Assembly (NCBI RefSeq): GCF_004210375.1
Contig: NC_134830.1
Coordinates: forward strand, 62,925,576 to 62,989,575
Length of the DNA stretch: 64,000 nucleotides
Direction: 5' to 3'
From: Tachypleus tridentatus
Taxonomy: Eukaryota > Arthropoda > Merostomata > Xiphosura > Limulidae
Both the position numbers and the translations under genes were made by a program. This document shows, in pieces, positions 1 to 11,758 of this stretch (its first letter is position 1; each line of letters starts with the position of its first letter). Below the pieces are notes generated by a model. It was not told the DNA's origin. It saw only the letters and a list, made by a program, of their open reading frames with translations, and made no database searches.

Positions 1-1104
1 ACGATCACAAAAATAAACTTTGATAGACAAGATGTAATGGTCTCTCAGACAGGAAGTTTCTTTGTTAACTAATCTTTTTTCGTTGGTTTTCTCTAAACAA
101 AAAAATATTCAATAGTAAAAAATGGCGTTGTTTCTAATAATGAATAGGTTAGACTGTATGCAATGACTCATTCCATAACTTTTCAAGTCGGCGTCAGTCA
201 GGGTGGGTGTTTATTTATTTAAAACCCTCTCAGTAGCAAGAATCTATAGGGTGGTCAGTGTACAAGAGTACAGTAAAGGGTAGCTACCGCCAACATAGAT
301 CACTTGGCACCATCTCGAGTCTTTTTTTATCCAGCCATCATTTTAGGACATGAAAGTCACAAATAATAACATAAGGCAGAATATACAGAAGACGAGTGTA
401 GGTCCCGGCGCTTGCCTTACGTTAATAAATGATGTCGCCACAAGTACGTCTTTTAAGCAATTCAATCCTCAGCATTTTTAGTTCATTCAATCAATGGGAC
501 CTTTCATAACACATTGAAAAATGAGTCCCGAAAAACTTCTGTGGATCGTGTTTTGGCGGGAAGTTAACCATCTCTTTCCATTTCTCCTGCCTCTTGTCGC
601 ATGTCTGTAATAGACAGTTGAAGAGCTATTAAACGAATCAAAAGCTTTCATTAGAAGTACTGGTAGTAGCAATCCTAGGTCGCGAGTTGGTTCACGCTTG
701 TGGTTGATACATGTACCATTGCCTGCCACATCAAGCGTTCGTGAACCATGTGCTTGACATCTGGAGACATGGATGAGAAGGCCACGCAGTAAGATGTCGT
801 CGGCAGTATATAACTCTGCATATATATATATATATGTTCTTGTTTTGTATTTTGTTTAGTATCTTGAGGTTTTCTTATAATGGAAAAATATTAAATATAC
901 ATTATGAGTCTTACGAGGTATTTTTTTGCACATCCCTGTGTAAATGGATTACATTACACGTATTATCAAGCCCAATTTAACTTAGATCAACCAAATGTTA
1001 AGATGCATAGATGCATGAAAAATGGCTTGAAACTTTCTCAGGTTATAAAGCTAAGTCTGAATGTAAGAGTATGCCCTAATTTATTAGTTTTTAGAAAGGT
1101 TTGG
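1..1104. other. Intergenic, no gene seen
   Basis: AT-rich unique-looking DNA. Only short open frames with no recognisable domain. A (TA)n microsatellite runs at about 821-835. Confidence 0.6.
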
Positions 1105-1358
1105 TTTGTTTTGAATTTCGCGCAAGGCTATACGAGGACTATCTGCGCTAGCCGTCCCTAATTTAGCAGTGTAAGTAGGTAGATACTTATAACTACCCAC
1201 CGCCAACTCTTGGGCTACTATTTTACCAACGAAATAGTGGGATTGACTGTTACATTATAACATTCCATGGCTGAAAGGGCGAACTTGTTGGGTGTGACGG
1301 AGATTCGAACCCTTGATTCTCGGATTATGAGTCGAGTGCCTTAGCCACCTGACCATAC
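1105..1358 (-). repeat. SINE-A copy
   Basis: Reads tail to head on the plus strand: TTTGAATTTCGCGCAAGGC, then the conserved body, then the reverse of the B box (GATTCGAACCC) and the A-box region (CACCTGACCAT). Near full length; the acceptor end of the tRNA-like head is eroded and no clear target-site duplication is seen. Confidence 0.85.
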
Positions 1359-1940
1359 ACAAATGAAAAATGTTGTAGCATATTCTAGTGTTGTAGGACA
1401 ACAGGAAGATACAGAACTACAAATTAGTTATTGTAAAATTGTGAAACAGATTTTAATTATTGCAGTTTGTTAAACACTAAACTTGTAAATCTAATGTGGA
1501 GTTAGCTGGAGTGCTCGCATTGTTATATTTCGAAGTTCGATCCCTGTAGTTGACATAGCCCAAATAGCCAATTGTTCCTATTTGTGCTGAACATCAAACG
1601 AACAATTTCTCTTTATTAAGATATTATTACAATCTGACAATCCTATGATAACTTTATTTAAACTCCAATAAATCAAAATCATTTATATAGCAATATCTTA
1701 TTTGATTATAGTGCGTTGTTATTGATTTAAAAATTGTAAAAATATGAATATTTCTTTTTGTCTTCTAAACCTAAAGATGTAATTTATGAAAGTCCAGTTC
1801 ATGTGAGTGTTTTAAAATGGCTTGGTCTTAATCCTTTCGTGTTTTTGTGTTGATTTTTTCAAGTGGTATAAAACAACTTTCCTAGAGAGACATGTTAAAG
1901 CCTGAAGAAATTTTTATAATTATTTAAATTACATTTTCAT
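1359..1940. other. Intergenic, no gene seen
   Basis: AT-rich. Around 1509-1600 there is a faint tRNA-like remnant (AGTTCGATCCCTG, then CATAGCCCAAATAGCC) that may be an eroded SINE-B; not firm enough for a separate call. Confidence 0.4.
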
Positions 1941-2187
1941 GGGATGTCAGCTCGCCAACCGTACCTACTGCCAACTCTTGGGCTGCTTTAATCAAATAGT
2001 TTTATCTGACCATCTCTCTCATAAACACCCACAGCCTGAAAACGAGAAGACGTTTGTTTTGTTTTGAGTTCACTAACGTGAAACCAACCATGGGCTTTCG
2101 AATCCACAGCCCAGCACTAGGACATGTTAATAGCATCTCACCCACAAGTTTGTAGACGGTTGACTCCTGAGATGAAAGTTGACAAAC
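1941..2187 (-). repeat. SINE-C copy 1
   Basis: Aligns over about 245 bp with 3336-3583 in the same orientation (shared GGGATGTCAGCT, CTTTAATCAAATAGT, AACGTGAAACCAACCATGGG and CACCCACAAGTTTGTAG). The part around 1970-2000 (GCCAACTCTTGGGCTGCT) matches the SINE-A body, but the rest differs, so it is a related family with a different head containing CGAATCCACAGC, a likely reversed B box. Confidence 0.65.
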
Positions 2188-2221
2188 TTAATAACAATAG
2201 TGTTTGCTCATGTAAATGGTC

Positions 2222-2338
2222 AAGTTCATTGTGATAGAAATATAACACATCAGTTTATTGTGATAGAAATATAATACATCAGTTTATTATGATAGAAATA
2301 TAACACATCAGTTTATTGTGATAGAAATATAACACATC
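2222..2338. repeat. Tandem array, 29-bp unit, about 4 copies
   Basis: Unit AGTTTATTGTGATAGAAAT plus ATAACACATC, repeated four times with one or two substitutions (for example ATAATACATC in the second). The first copy is 30 bp and slightly diverged. Lies between a SINE-C and a SINE-A. Confidence 0.9.
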
Positions 2339-2474
2339 ATAGAATGACCATGACCATCTTTGCTGAGAAAAAAAATCACAAATACTCTTGCTTGAAATTT
2401 TCAATAATTGTTTCAAACAAATTTAAACAGCTATAGTGTTTGTTTTTCTATTCAAATGTAAAAAAAAGAATTTT

Positions 2475-2740
2475 TTGTTTGTTTTGGAATTTCGCACAAA
2501 GCTACACGAGGGCTATCTGTCCCTAATTTAGCATTGTAAGACTAAAGGGAAGGCAGCTAGTCATCACCACCCACCGCCAACTCTTGGGCTACTCTTTTAC
2601 CAACGAATAGTGGGATTGACCGTCACATTATAACGCCCCCACGGCTGGGAGGGCGAGCATGTTTGGCGGGACGCGAGCGTGAACCCGCGACCCTCGGATT
2701 ACGAGTCGCACGCCTTACGCGCTAGGCCATGTCAGGCCCC
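2475..2740 (-). repeat. SINE-A copy, near full length
   Basis: Complete body and head reading tail to head. The head end GGCCATGTCAGGCCCC is intact, with an unusual GCGAGCGTGAACCCGCGACC B-box side. Both flanks are A-rich, so a target-site duplication cannot be decided. Confidence 0.9.
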
Positions 2741-3289
2741 TAAAAAAAAAATAAAAAAAATCGAGAAGTTTTTCAAACGCCTGTACTAAATACAATGATC
2801 CATAAAGCTAAGCTATACTTGAACTATAATTGTTCATAAATATAAATGCCGTTTCTACTTAACACACATGTTGCTCATCACCAAAACACAAGAATTTGCG
2901 ATTATAATTATTTCATTAAGTTTCGGAAACAAATAAATAAAGATTACCATATTATCCTGTAACCTTTTTTGAAAAAAGCACAATTTTACAGATGTTACTC
3001 AGAGGTTAAGTGGCAGTTGTGTTTATACCCGTGTGTTGTAATTTTTCTCGTTTCAACATGTCTCTCTATTTTATTTTTATGCTGAAAAGAGTTTACTCAT
3101 ATCAAGTAATTGCTTATTAGTGATAAATTGGTGTGTGTGTGATGGATAGGTTTTATTTCAAACTACGAGAGGTGGTCGGCAAACTGTCACTGATTCTAAA
3201 TTTGAAATAGAGTAACACGATACGCTTCAAACCGTGTGCAAGACTCATAAAACTGATATTTGTTGAAAGCTATGTTTGATGGCTTCTGA
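2741..3289. other. Intergenic, no gene seen
   Basis: AT-rich, no open frame or repeat recognised apart from the A-rich stretch just after the preceding SINE. Confidence 0.55.
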
Positions 3290-3583
3290 TACTTGCGCAA
3301 GATTGTAGAAGAATTATCTGCACTAAACGTTCCCAGGGATGTCAGCTGGCCAACAGCACCCACCGCAAACTTTGGGTACTTTAATCAAATAGTGGTATTT
3401 AATCACCGCTATCATAAACACCCATAGCCCTAAAACACGACGACGTTTGCTTTGTTTTGCGGTTAGTAACGTGAAACCAACCATGGGTCTCGAATCCACA
3501 GCTCAGCATACTACACGTTGATAGCATCGCACCCACAAGTTTGTAGGCGGTTGACCCCTGAGCTGGAAGTTTAAAGGCGTAAT
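3290..3583 (-). repeat. SINE-C copy 2, longer
   Basis: Aligns with 1941-2187 and extends further on the tail side: TGCGCAAGATTGTAGAAGAA then TTATCTGCACTAAACGTTCCC is a clear relative of the SINE-A tail (GCGCAAAGCTACACGAGGGC, then CTATCTGCGCTAGCCGTCCC). The head side carries CTCGAATCCACAGCTCAGC. A 76-codon open frame across it is incidental. Confidence 0.65.
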
Positions 3584-5189
3584 AACGAGAGATAGAACGA
3601 AAATGAAACATAATCGGTATGAGTTGCACATGCTCGCTCGTACGAAGAAGATAAAAGCTTTACATCTGATTAGTGCTCATTAGTAACGACAAACTTTGAA
3701 CCTCAAAGTCGAGTAAAGAGTGAAGTTTTTTGTATAAACAAGTCAAGAAAGTAATGGTTGTTTTGTGTTTATGATAGGTTCTAAATATATCATCTTTTAA
3801 CATATACTTCAGCCTACATTATATATGGTGATGCATAAGTCACTCACCACCATGATCTTTAAAGGCTGCCTTTGCATGTACACTTGGAAAGGGGCACGTT
3901 TGATATCACGACACAATCATTTTCACACTTTTTCAAGATTAATAACATCTAAATCGACTTAGTAAAATGCAATTACTTTGAAAAATCTCGGTCTTCTTAC
4001 GACATTTTACATCACATTTTATTTGTACATACACAGTTACGTATTATAATTATCCCTGACGAGTCTGCAATTTCTTATGTTACATATTATGATTTCAAAT
4101 AGTCGGAAATTTAAATTATAATCTAGAAATTAATTAAACTTCGATATGTATCAAATTTATGACCAACAAGACTAACACACGTAATTTTCTTTCTTAACAG
4201 AAATATATTTTAATATACAAATAACAATACAATTTATTAAAATGGTTATTAGGAATAATGATTAATGTGCAAAAGTTTCACAAACAATAGTAAATCTTCC
4301 ATCTAGTCTGGAACTAAATATTGTATCGCCGTTTCACGATGTGCAAATTAGTGTAGAGCTGATATCAGTACAGTTCACTTAACGGGTAGCTCTATTCTTG
4401 GCTGGTCTCACACCGTTTAAAAGCTGACTTTTCTCCGACGAAGATATCTAAGAACCTCGTAGAAACGTTAACGTCCAAAGTTAATTCACTGAAATTAAAC
4501 AGTTTGTAATGCTCGAAATATATAAACGTTCCTGGTCAAATATCTGTAGTTTCCAGACTAATAATCATTAATCACAGTTATAGCTTCCGAGTTTTATAAT
4601 ACACTAACTGTGGTAAATCAACAATATAAAACTGTCTCTTGTTTTGTCGAGGTTCTCAAAATTTCTGTTGGTAACAATGCTTGAAGACATGCTAGTGGTT
4701 TTGTGAAATGTTTATTGTTGATTCTTACACTCGAGAATCTTCTACACATTTCGAAAATAGGCGGGTATCATTTAACAATATAAGTTAATTGCATTTCTAG
4801 ATATATATTTGACTGAAACAAGAATCCATTTTCTAATAAATACATAATAGTAAATCTGTTACAAGACACACGTATTTTATCTGCTTTTTCCACACTGAAA
4901 TATGTTTTTAAAGAATACAAAGTTATCTCCATATGAAATAATAACCACCAAATATTTGAATGACTTCTTTAATGACATTCTCTATTATCGATCTATATGA
5001 TCTGATATAAAGTTATATACCTGGAAAATGTATGTGATTTTAGACTGGTGGTAGTATTATATTTTTTAATGAATCTGATCAGATTAGAAACCCTTACTTA
5101 TAGTTTTCAATTATCATGGTAAAATAATTCCAGCCTTACGTATTGTAGTTCTTTACGATATCTTACCTAACTAAACTGAATTACGAAAG
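3584..5189. other. Intergenic, no gene seen
   Basis: 1.6 kb of AT-rich sequence with no recognisable coding exon, SINE or array. Confidence 0.55.
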
Positions 5190-5370
5190 GGATGATATTA
5201 ATAGAGACTAGACACTTGAAATGGATAGTTTTGAAGTTTAGAGAGTATCAGGATGATATTAATAGAGACTAGACACTTGAAATGGATAGTTTTAAACTTT
5301 AGAGAGTATCGGGATGATATTAATAGGACTAGACACTTGAAATGGATAGTTTTAAACTTTAGAGAGAGTC
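5190..5370. repeat. Tandem array, 61-bp unit, 3 copies
   Basis: Unit starts GGATGATATTAATAGAGACT and ends in TTTAGAGAGTATC. Starts fall at 5190, 5251 and 5312. Copies 2 and 3 share TTTTAAACTTT where copy 1 has TTTTGAAGTTT; copy 3 has a 1-bp deletion, suggesting stepwise duplication. Confidence 0.92.
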
Positions 5371-6117
5371 GCTATAGTTTTTAGATTTTATGAAAGTTCT
5401 ATTGAGATCCTTTTTTTCTCCCTAGTTGTTTAACTACTAATTGTTTCACAGAAAAATATCCGTAGCAAGATAAGTATAAAATATTACCGTTTCCCATTAA
5501 GTTAACATCAACTCACTTTTGATATTATTCAGACATTGTTAAATATCCCATTTTCAAACATAAACTTTGTATTTTCGTGTTTTGTTTTTTATTTCATTTT
5601 GTGTGTATGTTTGAGTACTTTTGTTCTTTTATATTTTTAATCCTTTGATTTTTTTTATATTTATGATTATAATTTGAATATCATTTAGAACCAGAATAAC
5701 GAATGCAATAATATTTTAATTCTATAAAGATGTTGTTAACCATTTTATACGGGAAAACGTATTGTTTTCTGATGACTTAAGATTTAAAATAACATAAAAA
5801 AAAACCTGAAAGTTGACACAATTTGTAGATGTAGAACTTTGAAAATAATGACCGATTTTTTAATGACATTTCTCCACGTAACACTCTTATTCTGATATAA
5901 AGTTATATATCTATTCTACATATAGACTTTTAATTATTTATATAATATGAGTAATTGATAGACCGTTTTTTTCATCTTTACTATTGTGTAAGTTCTGCAA
6001 AACCGTCTTACCTTCTATTAACTTCTGACATGGCTGGACGACATCTTTCTAGTTCATGCACCATCTGTCTTATCATATCGAGAAGGAACAGATTAAGCCC
6101 AAATTACTATTATTACT
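5371..6117. other. Intergenic, no gene seen
   Basis: AT-rich, several T-runs; nothing recognisable. Confidence 0.55.
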
Positions 6118-6386
6118 TAGCCAGGTGGTTAGGGAACTTGATTCGTAGCTTGAGTGTCGCGGGTTCTGTCCCTGCCCCACAAAACATGCTCACCATTTCA
6201 TCCGTTGAGGCGTAATAATGTGACGGTCAGTCCCATTATTCGTTGGTAAAAAGATTAGTTCAAGAGTTGGTGGTGGATGATGATGACTAGTTGCCTTACC
6301 TCTAGTCTTACACTGCTAAATTAGGGACGGACAGCGCAGATAGCCCTCGTATATCTTTGAGCGATTTCGAAACAGTCACAAACAAA
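6118..6386 (+). repeat. SINE-A copy
   Basis: Head starts CCAGGTGGTTAGGGAACTTG, B box degraded to GGTTCTGTCCC, body intact (ATGTGACGGTCAGTCCCATT), tail TTTGAGCGATTTCGAAACAG then CACAAACAAA. First bases of the head are missing. Confidence 0.85.
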
Positions 6387-6931
6387 TAATATACGACACG
6401 TGAAAAGACTAGTATAAAGAATTTTATCAATGTTTTACTTTTCCTTTTTCCTGATTCCAAAATTTTGTTTCTATTTATGACGTTCACATAAAAGATGGTT
6501 CTGTGACATGTGATTGCCGCAATATTTACCTGTCGATGCATTTTGCCGCTGACAAAGAAATGCTACAATTATTTTTTTTTCCTTTACAGTTTTTCTGCAC
6601 GTTTTGAAATTATATTATTGGAGTATCATAAAATTAACAATTATCGTGTCCAAAGAAACCTTAAGCATGAAAATTACATCATAAAATTTGTAACCGTGCA
6701 AACAAACATATATTATAGTGTTCGTATTGTTCTTTAGTGATAGCCTATTTTCCCAGCAAATTATTCAGTTGTTTTATTATTTTGGTTTCTCAGCAACTTA
6801 TTCAATCACTTTATTGTTCCATTTCATTTTGTATCAAGTCTAGTGCGATTGTTTATTAGTTCACAGCAAATTGTTACCATTAGTGACTTGTTTTGCCATA
6901 GTACAAGTATTTCGGTGTTATATCTAAAGCA
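6387..6931. other. Intergenic, no gene seen
   Basis: AT-rich; two short overlapping frames on opposite strands, neither with recognisable protein features. Confidence 0.55.
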
Positions 6932-7207
6932 GGCTCGTCATGACGATGTGGTAAGGGTGCTCGACTCGTAATCCGACAGCGTAGGTTCGAATCCTCGTTA
7001 CACCAAAGATGCTTCCCTTTTCATTCGCGGGGGCGTTATACAGTAATGGTCAATCCCACTACTCGTTGGTAAAAGAATAGCCCATGAGTTGGCAGTAACT
7101 ACTGATGACTAGCTAGCTGCCTTCAGTCTAGTCTTACACTGCTAAATTAGGGACGGCTAGTGCAAATAACCCTCATGTAGCTTTGCGCGAAATTAAAAAC
7201 AAACTCT
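6932..7207 (+). repeat. SINE-A copy
   Basis: Head GGCTCGTCATGACGATGTGG, anticodon-loop region CTCGACTCGTAATCC, B box GGTTCGAATCC, body and tail GCGCGAAATTAAAAACAAAC. Confidence 0.88.
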
Positions 7208-7948
7208 CAAGAGTAACTTAAGAATTGTTTTGAAGTGAGTGTTATTTTCTTGGCACGAATACTTGTAAAAAGAGGAGAAATTGGGTTAGTAGAGATAGTT
7301 TGATTATAGGACGAAAAATATGTGATTTTTTTATTCAGTAAAATATATATATCAGTTTTGTCTCCGTTTGCATGATATAAACATATATATATATATACCC
7401 CGAAAGGAAATGGATATATTTGTATGTAGGGAATAACCTGGATACGTTGCGTTGCATGGGTTTCGATGAGAGATAACCTAGGTTGGCATTATTAAAATCA
7501 CATTTATCACTATGAATCACACAGCGCCTCGCTATCGAGATTTTACGTTTTGTTTATTAAGCTAAATCTTATCTCACACGCCATCTATAGTTAAGAAAAT
7601 ATAAGTAGAATGTTACAAAGATTAGGGTTGTTGATAAACAGTAAAACGACGAATTGGTGTAATAAAACGTTTGGTGTTAAAGAATATTCATAACCCTCGA
7701 GATGAATTATCGAAATTAATTAGCCATGTTTGCGAGAGCCGCGAAACCACTAACAAACTCGAAATGATTATGTTTATTATAACAATGACGACTGTGGGAA
7801 AAACAATACTACACGAAATCATAATTCAGTTTCTTTCGATATTCTGTTATCAACTCTTTAAAATTAATTAAAGGATAGTGCATAATACTTGATTAACTCG
7901 CTTTTATCAGGTGTTCATACTAACCAGAAGATATGTTTAAGTTTAGTT
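7208..7948. other. Intergenic, no gene seen
   Basis: AT-rich with a (TA)n tract near 7385-7398. Short open frames only. Confidence 0.55.
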
Positions 7949-8113
7949 ATAATGTGACGGTCAATCCCACAATTCCTTGATAAAAGAGTAGCTCAAGAGT
8001 TGGCAGTGGGTGGTGATAACTAGCTGCTTTCCCTCTTGTCTTACACTGCTAAATTAGAGACGACTAGCACAGATATCTCTTGTGTAGCTCTGCGCAAAAT
8101 TAAAAAAACAAAC
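7949..8113 (+). repeat. SINE-A, head missing
   Basis: Begins inside the body at ATAATGTGACGGTCAATCCC and runs to the tail CTCTGCGCAAAATTAAAAAA. The whole tRNA-like head (about 110 bp) is absent, as expected of a 5'-truncated retroposition. Confidence 0.85.
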
Positions 8114-9580
8114 ATGCTTTTGATAGCAACATACATAATTATAATACGAACTATATACATGGCGTCCAAAGTTATATGTTTAGTATATATTTTACTAAAT
8201 GGCTGATTTACACGCTAGATAAGTTTAGCCAAGCAGAGGGTGGGGCACTCCTTCTTCCATTTAGTCTGGTTGCAGTTCGCGTAGCGTGACACATGAGCAC
8301 AGTGATGTAAACCTGCCGGATTCAACCATTTTTACTTTATTACTGACATCACTCCTTTCTTTTATTATAGTTTTTTAACATCAAATATCCAATGTAAATA
8401 AAACTGATTAATGCAATTACTTCTACTATTATACTCTTGCGGAATTTGGTAGTGGCATAAGCACAGGTTTTCTTCCCCCACAATAATCCCCTCAAGGTTC
8501 TTCTAGTAATAATGCTTTTTTCGACTTGATTCAAGAAGCAGCTTTTCTTTATATTTTTAACACCAAGTAAATGCACAAATGTACATATATCATTGTGTTA
8601 TACGTCAGAAAATTAGGTTTTAAGTGAACTTGTAAAGTAATTACAGTAAAAAAGAAACAGAATGAGTGATCTGAGATTAAAATTCTATAATAAATATATT
8701 TTCACTACCTATTGTGCTTCAGTAGTTTATATTTTGTTCACATGAAAATCGGAGTTATAATATTGTTTGGATCACATTATACGTATACAAGAACTAGTGC
8801 ATTTTCGTTTGAAAATTAGTGTCAAAAACAGCGCATCTCTCGTGAGAATACCTTTGGGTACAAAATACGAAAAATGAGAAACTGTTTTACATTTAGAGAC
8901 ACGAGAGAGAAAGTGTAGAAACACTTTCAAGTTAGTCGCTACTATTCAAATTTGATTTTAATGCGTGTACAGTGATTTAATGTCGCCACCAATTAGAAAG
9001 TGCAACGCTTTACATCAATTTGTATGCTAAAAGTATTGACGCATCAAGTAAATATTTTGATGTGCGTAAAGTTTTGTTATGTCTGTTGCTGTGACACAAA
9101 AAAATTTCAGATATTAACCCAATACATAAAAGTTCAGTTTATTCAGTTATTGCGTATAACATTACGAACGTCTTTGACAGTTTCGCTAGTAGTTTGTAAA
9201 CTAAAGGTAGCCAAGAATGACATTTTCGCAACATACATAAATTCTCTAATGCTGGCCTATTTAATAAGGTTCGCAGCTGACTCTTTTTCTTGATGTGTTT
9301 TTAAGGAATTAATCAATAAGCTGTATGCAATAATATTAGATTTTGTTAAATAATGACATAGCAAACTTTACGTTAAACTGTTACCAAAGGATAAATTAGT
9401 GAAGAATATTCTGTGATAATTGGGAAAAAAATAACAACAGTTTATTCAACCAAAAGATACTTTTTTCTCTCATTGGTTGATATTCTACAGGAGTTGTTAG
9501 CTAGTTTCGAAAACAATTTACTCTCTCAGTTGGAAGCTGGTAATCATTTTATAATCCTATTTTATTTTTGAGAACGGCTT
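8114..9580. other. Intergenic, no gene seen
   Basis: AT-rich with a relatively GC-rich patch at about 8225-8335 of unknown nature. Short open frames on both strands (75-97 codons) show no domain. Confidence 0.5.
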
Positions 9581-9860
9581 GGGTTGTTTTGAATTTCGCA
9601 CAAAGCTGCACGAGTACAATATGTCCTAGCTGTCTCTAATTTAGCATTTAAAGACTAGAGGAAAGGCAGCTAGTCATCACCACCCACCGCCAACTCCTGA
9701 GCTACTCTTTTACCAACTAATAATGTGACTGGTCGTAACATTATTATGCCTCCACGAGTGAACACGGGTGAAAAGACGGACATGTTTAGTGTGACGGAGG
9801 CTCGAACCTGGGACCTTAAGATTACAAGTCGCATGCCTTAACTCACCTGGCCATGTTGGT
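9581..9860 (-). repeat. SINE-A copy
   Basis: Tail TTGTTTTGAATTTCGCACAA through body to reversed B box GGCTCGAACCTGGGAC and A box CACCTGGCCATG. Contains a small insertion near 9760 (GTGAACACGGGTG). Confidence 0.88.
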
Positions 9861-11583
9861 CTTACCTTTTGAAATGATATTAAATGGCGATTTCAGATTC
9901 AAAACATTAATAAACTCGGCAGCAGAAAACCAAAACACATACACGAGATGATTTGATCATTTTAAGACGATACTTCTACGCCACCTTTAAAACAACAACT
10001 ACGCGAATAAAAAATGCACACATTGCTTTAAAAATAATTTAAATGTTTTGCAAATATTAATGTACATCAGTACAGATAATCTTGAGAGACTGTGCTTTCT
10101 TTTTGGCCTCCGATTAGAAATATCTAATCCTAAAAGTTTTAAAATTTAAACGTATATACTTATTTAATTTTCGTGTCGACTTTCACATAAATTATCGATT
10201 CCAGTTTTGAAATCTCAAATTTCCTTTAACCCCTTAATTTTTATTGATGTTTAACGTGATCCAAGAGACTGACTACACATAAGTCTTCAAGTTAATTTTT
10301 CAAAAAAATAAATAAAAATAAAAGAAGTCCAAAAATCAAATAAATATCAGGTACCTAGTATATACTTTCATGAACACGATTGGGAATTTCTATATAAATT
10401 TATACAATACTCATTACAATTATTACAAGTCAATGTTAAAGAATAATCTCAATAAAAGATCATTCAGCTAAACTTTATTCAAATCAGTATTTTGACGATT
10501 GGTGTTTGATCTTAAGTTCAAATGATCGATCATTTCGCCTACGCTCAAAAATTGACGTCTGTAGAGGCGGTTTACATGTTCACAGATCGTGATATTTCGC
10601 TTTGCTACTGAGTACTTCGTCACAAATAATAAAGGCTGCGCGACACTAGTGTTTAAAATCAGATTGTTGATAAGGTTCTGTATTCTGTTGAACACTCCTT
10701 CACTAGATTACTACTTCCTTATATTTGTGGTCATTTGATGGGGTGCGATGTGTCTTCTGAGAGAGTTAGTTCTACGCGTATTTGTTAACAGAATGAACTC
10801 GGATGAACATTAACAGGCCATTTCCTCTAGTCATTTTCTCCTTCTTCAAGAAATGTATAAATCAGCTTAGCAGAGAAGCAGTAGGAGTTATCATTCATTT
10901 AACTGAAGGCAGGGTCCATTGGATCAGCATATAGCATCAAAGTGAGCGTAAGATGTGTTCCACATAATATGGCACCAATGGAGCTATTTTGCAGAAAGGT
11001 TAATATGTCCATGGCTGCATTATTCATAAAGACGTCATACGTGCACCGCCGCCATATTCTAGAATTTGGTTAGTCCTCGTTTATGATTCTTACATTATGA
11101 GCATATGGCTACAGGATGGAATAGCTGATATCTAATAAACGATTAGCACACTGTGTGTCATTGGTCTACTGGACATGTTTTTGTCACTAGGACATTCGGA
11201 TTATTTTGTGTTTTGTTGTAACATCTGGTAGAGAAAATAGCCTGTGAAGTCCATTTTTGACCATATGTACACTGATATATCATCCGTATGCAAATATCTC
11301 ACTCACTAGTTGATAGCAGTAGGGCGATTGGTTTATGAATGATGGTCTGTCTTATTAAGTGTCAAAGCAACTGCACTATTTGGTTTATAAATGATTCTAC
11401 ACTTCAGCCAAACACATTTTTGGATACATTTGAAGTCTATTCGTAAAATCCTGTTGTGACTGAACGACTTTCGTTCGTCCAGAATTTTTTCAGACAAACG
11501 AAACACTCATATGTTTTGCTGGAGATTTATCCATAGTTCATAAACAATTGGAACACATTAAACGCCATGATTCAATCAAGTGA
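9861..11583. other. Intergenic, no gene seen
   Basis: First part AT-rich. From about 10720 to 11560 the sequence is more mixed in composition and could be an old transposon body, but no frame or terminal repeat could be established. Confidence 0.45.
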
Positions 11584-11758
11584 GTGTGTGTGTTTCTCTT
11601 ATAGCAAAACCACATCGGGCTATCTGCTGAGCCCATCGATTAACCGTCACATTATAACGCCCCCACGACTGAAAGGGCGAGCATGTTTGGTGTGACAGGG
11701 AACCCGCGACCCTCAGATTACAAGTCGCACGCCTTAACCCACCTGGCCATGCCTGGCC
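11584..11758 (-). repeat. Composite SINE: SINE-B1 tail joined to SINE-A head
   Basis: 11584-11638 matches the reversed SINE-B1 tail (TTATAGCAAAACCACATCGG, CTATCTGCTGAGCCCA). It changes within a few bases, at CATCGAT then TAACCGTCAC, to the reversed head half of SINE-A ending CACCTGGCCATGCCTGGCC at 11758. So a SINE-A head and half body is followed (in transcription direction) by a SINE-B1 tail. Insertion of one into the other would have left the remaining parts nearby; they are not seen. Confidence 0.75.
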
